DNA of 64,000 nt from assembly GCA_009840165.1 (NCBI GenBank), contig VXOG01000114.1:1-64000 (forward strand). The letters run 5' to 3'. Of the stretch, positions 58,832 to 64,000 are shown piece after piece. Made by a program: the position numbers and the translations under genes. The notes beneath the pieces were generated by a model. That model ran no database searches, was not told where the DNA came from, and saw only the letters and a program-made list of their open reading frames with translations. Within the stretch, counting starts at the first letter, position 1; each line of letters opens with the position of its first letter. The stretch is from Chloroflexota bacterium (GTDB taxonomy: Bacteria > Chloroflexota > Dehalococcoidia > Lucifugimonadales > UBA3495).

Positions 58832-58859
58832 GTAGGGGCGAATAATTATTCGCCCCTAC
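58832..58859. repeat. palindromic repeat, family A
   Basis: GTAGGGGCGAATAATTATTC with GCCCCTAC, identical to the copy at 3559 over the full palindrome. It lies between two minus-strand genes. Confidence 0.85.
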
Positions 58860-58890
58860 GGAGTTTCGGCAAAGGCCACGGGAGAGTGGC

Positions 58891-59862
58891 CTAGGTGTTG
58901 ATGTCCATGACCACCTTGATGATGTTGTCGTCCCGCTGCTCGTACATGTCGTAGGCTTGCTGGATGTCGGAGAAGCCGACGCGGTGAGTGATGAGCTCGG
59001 CGGGGTCGGCCCAGCCGCGGTCGCGCAGGTCCACCATGTCCTGGATCTGGCTGATGGGATCGCCGCTGCGCGCGCCGGTGGTGGGGATGATGCGCGGCTG
59101 CTTGTCCATCCAAAGGTTGTGTTCGATGGGCACCATGTGGTCGGTCTGGATGCCGAAGATGATGACCTGGCCGAATTGCCGCACGTGGCGGAAACACTCA
59201 TTCAGCGCGTCGGGATAGCCGGCGGCCTCAACGCAGACGTCGGGGCCGGCGCCTTTGGTGATTTCCATGACGGCTTCATGGACGTCCTGCTGGTCGGGGT
59301 TGATGCGGTGGGTGGATCCCATCTGCTTGGATTTTTCGAGCCGGTAGTCCAGCGGATCAACTACGATGACGTTGCGCGCGCCCATGCGGGAGAGGATCAT
59401 GGTGAAGCTGAGGCCGATGCTGCCCTGGCCGAAGATAAGAATGTTCTGCTGAAGGGGGCTGCCCATCTGGCGGCAAGAATAGAGCACGGTGCCCGGGGGC
59501 TGGCACATCACCCACTCGTCCAGGCCGCCGTATTCAGGGAGCAGCGCCATGCGTCCGGGTTCAGACAGGATGTAGTCGCAGAGACCACCGGTGCCGGGAT
59601 ATGGAATCGCTATGACACGCTGGCCTTCACGGAACTCGTCGGTCTTGCTGTCCACGATGACGCCGGCCAGCTCGTGCGCGCCCTTGCAGGGAGCCATGGG
59701 GTACTCGGACTCGTCGAGTACGGGACCATAGGTGTGGCGTATGTCGGAACCGCACACGCTGACGGACTCCATCTTGATCAGCACCTGGCCGTCATTGGGG
59801 GCTGGTGTGTCAACTTCGGTGAACTCCCAACGCTTGGGGGCGACTAGCTGGGCTGCTTTCAT
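58891..59862 (-). CDS. zinc-type alcohol/threonine dehydrogenase family protein
   Basis: About 323 residues from ATG 59862 (AGGAG upstream): SVSVCGSDIRHTYG gives the catalytic zinc cysteine, CKGAHELAGVIVD the zinc His-Glu, and FGQGSIGLSFTMILSRMGA the NAD(P) motif. The four-cysteine structural zinc loop seen in many MDR enzymes is missing, so the protein is shorter. Substrate unknown: a sugar alcohol or amino acid alcohol is typical. Confidence 0.85.
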   Translation of the reverse strand: MKAAQLVAPKRWEFTEVDTPAPNDGQVLIKMESVSVCGSDIRHTYGPVLDESEYPMAPCKGAHELAGVIVDSKTDEFREGQRVIAIPYPGTGGLCDYILSEPGRMALLPEYGGLDEWVMCQPPGTVLYSCRQMGSPLQQNILIFGQGSIGLSFTMILSRMGARNVIVVDPLDYRLEKSKQMGSTHRINPDQQDVHEAVMEITKGAGPDVCVEAAGYPDALNECFRHVRQFGQVIIFGIQTDHMVPIEHNLWMDKQPRIIPTTGARSGDPISQIQDMVDLRDRGWADPAELITHRVGFSDIQQAYDMYEQRDDNIIKVVMDINT

Positions 59863-59956
59863 TAGAGGGCTGCTCCTTTCAACAGGATGTCGTTTTGAGA
59901 TTGAATCGCCGGGCAATCATAGTATGCCCAGGTACGTGGGGCAACCCGGCGGGTTG

Positions 59957-60562
59957 CTACTCGTCGCGGGGCGGACGGCGGCGGTGGTTGAAGATGCTGC
60001 CCAGCGGGATTTCCAGGCCGGGCAGCAGCGGGGTGGTGAGGGTGTCGTCCGCGGTGAGGGTGGGACGCTCGGCATATTTGCCGCCCCGCAGTTCCAGCGG
60101 GAGAACGTTGTCGTTGACGGGATCGAAAATCCAATACTCATGGACGCTGGCTTCGGCATACAACTGACGCTTGCGCACCAAGTCGCGGTTGCGGTCAGTG
60201 GAGAGGATTTCGATTACGATGTCGAGGATTCTACCCGAGGCGCTGATGTCGGATTCGTCGCCGGGCGCGCGCAGGAAAATGGACAGGTCGGGTATCAGGA
60301 TGCGTCCGGATTCCTGGGAAATGATGATGACCAGTTCGCTGTACACCTCGGCCGGAGGTTCATCGAAGCTCTCCAAATGGTTTTCAAAGAAGTTCGTTAG
60401 CCTACTCGACACAAATAGATGGATACGGCGTGGTCGGGGCATAAAATAAAGTTCTCCATCGTCGAGTTCCAGCCAGCGGTATTCGTCGATCTCCGGCAAG
60501 GCGAGATACTCGGCGGCGGACATGCGGGTCCCGGTGCGGAGTTTGGGTTTAGCGGTGGTCAT
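59957..60562 (-). CDS. Uma2-family putative endonuclease, tandem copy 2
   Basis: A 201-residue protein started at ATG 60562 (MTTAKPKLRTGTRMS). The Uma2 hallmarks are LIPDLSIFLRAP, ILDIVIEILSTDRNRD and YAEASVHEYWIFDP. It is a tandem duplicate of the next gene upstream; the first 14 and the last ~35 codons are nearly the same in DNA while the middle differs, which points to recombination or gene conversion between the copies. Confidence 0.85.
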   Translation of the reverse strand: MTTAKPKLRTGTRMSAAEYLALPEIDEYRWLELDDGELYFMPRPRRIHLFVSSRLTNFFENHLESFDEPPAEVYSELVIIISQESGRILIPDLSIFLRAPGDESDISASGRILDIVIEILSTDRNRDLVRKRQLYAEASVHEYWIFDPVNDNVLPLELRGGKYAERPTLTADDTLTTPLLPGLEIPLGSIFNHRRRPPRDE

Positions 60563-60581
60563 GGGTCGTCCTCCGGCGAAT

Positions 60582-61181
60582 CTACTCATCCCGGGGCGGA
60601 CGGCGGCGGTGGTTGAAGATGCTGCCCAGCGGGATTTCCAGGCCGGGCAGCAGCGGCGTGGTGAGGGTGTCGTCCGCGGTGAGGGTGGGACGCTCGACAT
60701 ATTGGCCGTCGCGCAGCTCCAGCGGCAACACCGTGTCGTTGCGCGGGTCGAAAACCCAGTATTCGCGAACGCCGGCCTCGGCGTAAATCCGCCGCTTGAA
60801 CACCAGATCATGGTTTCGGTCAGTGGACAGGATTTCCACCACGATGTCGGGCACGCCTTCAACGTGTATTCTCCCGCCGATGTTGTCGCGTCCGCTGAGG
60901 ATTACCACCAGGTCCGGATCAACGGCGCGCTGCAACTCCACCGATAGGATGGTGGTTATATCCTGATACACTTCTGCCGGGGAATCCTCAAAACCGTCCA
61001 GGTACAGTTCAAAGTGCAGGTGTATCCGGCCCATCAGGAATTGGTGGTCTTTGGTAGGTGTGCTCATAACGTAAAGGACCCCGTCAAACAGTTCCAGCCT
61101 CTCGTCGGTTTCGCCGAGGGCAAGGAACTCGTCCAGGGACATGCGGGTCCCGGTGCGGAGTTTGGGTTTGGCGGTGGTCAT
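60582..61181 (-). CDS. Uma2-family putative endonuclease, tandem copy 1
   Basis: A 199-residue Uma2 protein (VDPDLVVILSGRDN, PDIVVEILSTDRNHD, YAEAGVREYWVFDP). These carry the PD-(D/E)XK-like D...E-x-L pattern. Its N-terminal 14 codons and the C-terminal GLEIPLGSIFNHRRRPPRDE are shared with copy 2. The family's role is unknown. Confidence 0.85.
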   Translation of the reverse strand: MTTAKPKLRTGTRMSLDEFLALGETDERLELFDGVLYVMSTPTKDHQFLMGRIHLHFELYLDGFEDSPAEVYQDITTILSVELQRAVDPDLVVILSGRDNIGGRIHVEGVPDIVVEILSTDRNHDLVFKRRIYAEAGVREYWVFDPRNDTVLPLELRDGQYVERPTLTADDTLTTPLLPGLEIPLGSIFNHRRRPPRDE

Positions 61182-61197
61182 GGCGCCTCCGGGATGC

Positions 61198-62139
61198 CTA
61201 CTTGCTGCCCAGTGGGCCGTGGAAGCGGGGCAGGATCTCCTCGCCGGCCTGCTCCAGTTGCTCCATGGATTCGGTGCCAGCGCAGAGCGGGCGGATTACG
61301 AACTTGAAGCCGCCGGCGTCGATGTAATCCTGGATGAAGTCGCCGATCTGCTCGGAGGTGCCAACGGCGGAGAACTCAGTGAAATGAGCGTCGGGCCGCT
61401 GGCGGGTTACGAACTGCTCGGATTTTTCCTCTCCGGCCTTCTGGTCGTCGCAGATGTAATAGCCGATCAGGACGCCGACGTGGTCCTCCTCGATCTCGCG
61501 GTCGTATTGCTGTGCCGTCTCGAAGACGATCTCGCGGCCGGAGCGTACCTCGTCAGGGGTGGCGCTGGAGACGAGCCAGCCGTCGCCGACTCGGCCAACG
61601 CGGCGCGCTGCGGCGGGACTGCGACCGCCGATCCATACCGGCGGCGACGGCTTCAGGAACGTGCGCGGCGTCACCGACACGTTGTGCGTGGTGAAGAATT
61701 CGCCCTCGTGGGTTACGTCCTCTTCCTCCCAGAGGCGGCGCATGAGGGTGATGGCCTCGTCGGTGCGGCGGGCGCGGTCGGCCTTGGGTACGCCGCAGGC
61801 TTCGTACTCGTCGGGATCTTCCTGACCGAGACCGACGGCGGGAAAGAAGCGGCCCTGGGACAGCCAGTCCAGTGTGGCCACCTGCTTGGCCAAGACCACC
61901 GGGTTGCGTAGGGGCAGGGCCAGTACGCTGGTGCCGAACTTGAGCCGGTCGGAGTAGCCGGCGACCAGTGACAGGGCGACCATGGGCTCCAGGCTGAAGC
62001 GGTCGCTGCAAATGCGGTCGCTGAGCCAGATGGAGTCGTATTCGTACCGGTCGCCCAGCTCCACCAGGGTGCGGAGGAAATTGGGGTCGTCGCCTCCCTG
62101 TCCGAATGCGCCGGGGACGTAGCCGATGGCAACGCTCAT
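61198..62139 (-). CDS. LLM-class flavin-dependent oxidoreductase
   Basis: A 313-residue luciferase-like monooxygenase. Landmarks are YDSIWLSDRICSDRF near the N-terminus, RLKFGTSVLALPLRNPVVLAKQ (in part: GTSVLALPLRNP) and PPVWIGGRSPAAARR for the flavin (F420 or FMN) site. Such enzymes are expanded in SAR202-type Chloroflexota and oxidise varied organics. Its start overlaps the HepT stop by 4 bases, so it may be expressed with that TA operon. Confidence 0.9.
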   Translation of the reverse strand: MSVAIGYVPGAFGQGGDDPNFLRTLVELGDRYEYDSIWLSDRICSDRFSLEPMVALSLVAGYSDRLKFGTSVLALPLRNPVVLAKQVATLDWLSQGRFFPAVGLGQEDPDEYEACGVPKADRARRTDEAITLMRRLWEEEDVTHEGEFFTTHNVSVTPRTFLKPSPPVWIGGRSPAAARRVGRVGDGWLVSSATPDEVRSGREIVFETAQQYDREIEEDHVGVLIGYYICDDQKAGEEKSEQFVTRQRPDAHFTEFSAVGTSEQIGDFIQDYIDAGGFKFVIRPLCAGTESMEQLEQAGEEILPRFHGPLGSK

Positions 62140-62495
62140 AGTGGTTGGCCTCCTTGTCGTTGACGTACCGGCGTTTTCAGCGCGGTGAGAAGCGCCGGCA
62201 AGTCGTCAGTAACTGCTTCGTAGATGCGGTTGGGTTTCACAGAGTGGTACTCGTGAATCAGTATGTTTCTCAAACTCCGGAAAGTGCGCCAAGATGAGGT
62301 AGGGTACAAGCGGCGCGTAGGCCCGGTGGTTCTGCTGGCGGCTTCGCCGACGATTGCCACCAGATAAAAAATGGCGTGCCGCAGGTTAGCGTCGTTGAGG
62401 AAATCAGCATAGGAGGTGTTGCCAAGGGTTTCTATGGCGTCCTCAGCGTATCGGCGCATATCGTCCAGACGTTCCTCGTCAGTCACGTCGTTCAT
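62136..62495 (-). CDS. HepT-like ribonuclease toxin
   Basis: A 119-residue HEPN protein of the HepT/DUF86 family: YAEDAIETLGNTSYADFLND and SWRTFRSLRNILIHEYHSV. The active Rx4-6H motif is R-N-I-L-I-H-E-Y. HepT toxins cleave RNA or are switched off by polyadenylylation by an MNT-type antitoxin. The upstream gene encodes an MNT-like partner and overlaps by 17 bases. Confidence 0.88.
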   Translation of the reverse strand: MNDVTDEERLDDMRRYAEDAIETLGNTSYADFLNDANLRHAIFYLVAIVGEAASRTTGPTRRLYPTSSWRTFRSLRNILIHEYHSVKPNRIYEAVTDDLPALLTALKTPVRQRQGGQPL

Positions 62496-63066
62496 AGTGT
62501 ACCGTTGCCGACTGGCCTTTGGATTTGCCTTCTTCCTGCCAGGTTTCTACGCTATCCACCTGGCGCAGGTCCGCGGGATAACCAAGCAGTTCTGTCAGTT
62601 CCTCACCCAAGCCGAAATAAGCCAAGCCCAACTTGGCGTCGGGCGCGAACTCGGCGATGAAATCCAAATCGCTGTCGTTGATGACGGAATTTCGCCACGG
62701 GTACTTTATACTCGCTAGGCGCGTTATCTCGTGCCGCTGGCAGAAATCGGCGATTTTGTCTTTGGGGATAGGAAACTCCATGTAGTCCGCCCGGTCATAG
62801 GCGATTTTGCCTTCGTCGGGGATGTTGCCGACGTAAAAGCCCCGGATGTAGAGATGCAGGTCAGTGGGACGGTCCAGGATTTCCGTAATATCGGCCTCCA
62901 TAGCGGCCAGCGTGGCCAGGGGTGGCAGGTCTTCCCTGAGAAACTCGACCAGAAAAGCCGCCTCGCTGCCGGCGCGCACTGGCTCGTGCAACCACGTCAG
63001 CCGGCGCACGCTGTGCCGTTGGCAGAACCGACCGATTTCATCTTTGGCAGAACGGAGTTTTACAGT
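62479..63066 (-). CDS. tandem MNT nucleotidyltransferase-like antitoxin, degenerate
   Basis: A 195-residue protein started at ATG 63066. It has two copies of a MntA-like domain: residues about 1-85 (IGRFCQRHSVRRLTWLHEP) and about 100-190 (IADFCQRHEITRLASIKYP). The active motif of MntA, G-S-x-x-R with D-x-D, is lost in the first copy (WLHEPVRAGSEAAFLVEF). In the second copy the GS is lost but NDSDLDFIAEF keeps the D-x-D pair. It therefore may neutralise HepT by binding, or through the second domain only. Confidence 0.75.
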   Translation of the reverse strand, partial: TVKLRSAKDEIGRFCQRHSVRRLTWLHEPVRAGSEAAFLVEFLREDLPPLATLAAMEADITEILDRPTDLHLYIRGFYVGNIPDEGKIAYDRADYMEFPIPKDKIADFCQRHEITRLASIKYPWRNSVINDSDLDFIAEFAPDAKLGLAYFGLGEELTELLGYPADLRQVDSVETWQEEGKSKGQSATVHYERRD

Positions 63067-63086
63067 CATCAGAATCACCTGACTGC

Positions 63087-63095
63087 ATTGTAGCA
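63087..63095 (-). promoter_or_regulatory. extended -10 for MNT/HepT operon
   Basis: TGCTACAAT on the minus strand (TACAAT at 63092-63087), followed by a short leader with AGGTGA before the ATG at 63066. Confidence 0.5.
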
Positions 63096-63110
63096 AACGC
63101 TGGCTGGCGC

Positions 63111-64000
63111 TTATCCGCTGATAGGCTCCAGGCCAGCTTCGGCGCGGGCGTCGTTGATGTGGTCCAGCACGCGCATACGCAGGGGCGGCAACTCGTAGCC
63201 GAGGTCGGCCATCATGCGGCTGTTGTCCACCAGATAGACGTGGGGCACGGGCCGGTTGCCGGTGGTGATGCTGGCGTCGGGGATGTACGACCGCACCATG
63301 TCGGCCACGTCGGCGATGGTGGCCAGCTCGCCGCCGCTGATGTAGATGTTGTGGTTGAGATTGTCGGCCAGGGCGGTGCGGACGAAGATCTCGGCGGCAT
63401 CCTCGGCGTGGATCATGGGTGAGGCTTCCATGGGATCGAAGTCCATGCTGACGGGCTGGCCGATGGCGGGCAGGGACATCATCAGGCCGCCGATCATGCC
63501 GGTCATGCCGGTGACGCGGCCGTGTCCGAAGACGGTGCAGATGCGGATGCCCCTGATGTCCAGGCCGTGCAGCGTTCGGTAGCGGGCGGCGGCGAAGTCG
63601 TTGACGGCCTTGGTCATGCCGTACACGTTGATGGGCGCGGGCAGGTCGTCCTCAATCAACGGCCGGTCTCCGAAAGTGTCCTGCACACCGTACACCGCGA
63701 TGCTGCTGGCGTAGATGACGCGCTTGATGTTGCCCCAGCGGGCGGCCTCGAAGACGTTGTTGCAGCCGTCGATGTTTACCGCCATGCCGGTGGCGGGTCG
63801 ATCCTCGGTGTCCGGCGGCAGCAGGGCGGCCATGTGGATGATGCGATCAACGCTGTGGCGGTTGACGGCCTCCAGCAGGTGGTCCAGGCGGGTGACGTCG
63901 CCGCGATACACGGATATGCGATCCAGCAGTGGTTGCAAGTTGGCGCGTGGGGGAGCGAGGTCGAAGCAGACGACATCCTCGCCCCGCTCGACGAGCTTGC
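63111..64000 (-). CDS. NAD-dependent epimerase/dehydratase, 5' end outside window
   Basis: The frame is open from the window edge: KLVERGEDVVCFDLAPP precedes the first in-window TTG. The SDR-type core has VDRIIHMAALLPPDTEDRP, VIYASSIAVYGVQ and the active-site Y-x-x-x-K in NVYGMTKAVNDFAAARY. It belongs to the extended SDR (nucleotide-sugar epimerase) group. At least 296 residues; the N-terminal GxxGxxG lies beyond 64000. Confidence 0.88.
   Translation of the reverse strand, partial: KLVERGEDVVCFDLAPPRANLQPLLDRISVYRGDVTRLDHLLEAVNRHSVDRIIHMAALLPPDTEDRPATGMAVNIDGCNNVFEAARWGNIKRVIYASSIAVYGVQDTFGDRPLIEDDLPAPINVYGMTKAVNDFAAARYRTLHGLDIRGIRICTVFGHGRVTGMTGMIGGLMMSLPAIGQPVSMDFDPMEASPMIHAEDAAEIFVRTALADNLNHNIYISGGELATIADVADMVRSYIPDASITTGNRPVPHVYLVDNSRMMADLGYELPPLRMRVLDHINDARAEAGLEPISG

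Noticed and set aside
1-64000. CRISPR arrays, tRNA and rRNA genes, prophage
   Set aside because: No regularly spaced direct repeats, no cloverleaf-like sequence in gaps and no phage structural genes were seen; the recurring repeats are dispersed palindromes, not arrays.

Overview
The window looks like a piece of a Chloroflexota genome, most likely the SAR202 / Dehalococcoidia-related part of the phylum. This is an inference from gene content: RraA-like proteins, an LLM-class flavin oxidoreductase, Uma2 proteins, hydantoinase A/B, class III extradiol dioxygenases, an orphan HAE1-type RND pump and many toxin-antitoxin (TA) pairs. There is no rRNA or other marker to confirm it. Most of the window is GC-rich (37 of 60 bases in one sampled line at 8461-8520). 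Genes are packed on both strands, and intergenic DNA is filled with short palindromic repeats. I found no rRNA, tRNA, CRISPR array or intact insertion sequence.

Layout. 283-3561 (+): two MaoC-like hotdog proteins, then a short operon of a PaREP1/HEPN-like protein, a SelW-like selenoprotein with an in-frame UGA, a pentapeptide-repeat protein and a DRTGG-type ATPase. 3687-7673 (-): ABM protein, metallo-beta-lactamase-fold hydrolase, D-2-hydroxyacid dehydrogenase, a broken DNA methyltransferase and a small unknown. 7866-12421 (+): DUF3500 protein, HigBA-like TA pair, glutamine-synthetase-family protein and GlyA. 12439-20683 (mostly -): methyltransferase, XerC/D-type recombinase, an FnIII/DUF4352/OpuAC fusion, MutS2, a RelE/DinJ-type TA pair and a Vms1/VLRF1-family peptidyl-tRNA hydrolase. 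20800-24728 (+): a TIR-domain protein with an unknown partner, a DinB/tetrapyrrole-methylase fusion, a GarR-like reductase and a coiled-coil membrane protein. 24725-28281 (-): enoyl-CoA hydratase, lipoprotein cyclophilin, RraA-like protein and VapBC45-like TA.

28507-33142 holds a catabolic group: tandem extradiol dioxygenases (+), then an epoxide hydrolase and an amidohydrolase (-). 33268-36511 has an ISAs1 remnant, an AAA-ATPase/nuclease-like pair and a Uma2 protein. 36581-39784 is the RND pump. 40688-43037 carries HNH genes and a DNA methyltransferase fused to an HNH domain. 43197-45920 has small proteins, an N-terminal fragment of lepA cut at its G3 motif, a SelA-like PLP enzyme and a nitroreductase.

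46192-51020 (+) is a restriction-modification or defence island, part of it clearly AT-richer than its surroundings: a C5-cytosine methyltransferase, a ParB-like protein, a putative PD-(D/E)XK-like nuclease, a Vsr endonuclease, an HNH endonuclease and a second Vsr endonuclease. 51225-56694 (-) is HyuA, PIG-L deacetylase and HyuB, with a Panacea TA pair between PIG-L and HyuB. 56701-64000 (-) ends with two duplicated micro membrane proteins, an alcohol dehydrogenase, tandem Uma2 genes, a HepT/MNT TA operon that runs into an LLM oxidoreductase, and a partial NAD-dependent epimerase.

The most interesting items are the SelW-like selenoprotein with its candidate SECIS hairpin, the double-Vsr methyltransferase island, the Panacea TA locus with a palindrome over its promoter, the HepT system whose antitoxin is a degenerate tandem nucleotidyltransferase, and the closeness of MutS2 to a VLRF1-type peptidyl-tRNA hydrolase. 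A palindromic repeat family often supplies the stop codon of the gene in front of it, and several genes share an extended -10 element (TGCTAnAAT), some apparently giving leaderless mRNAs.
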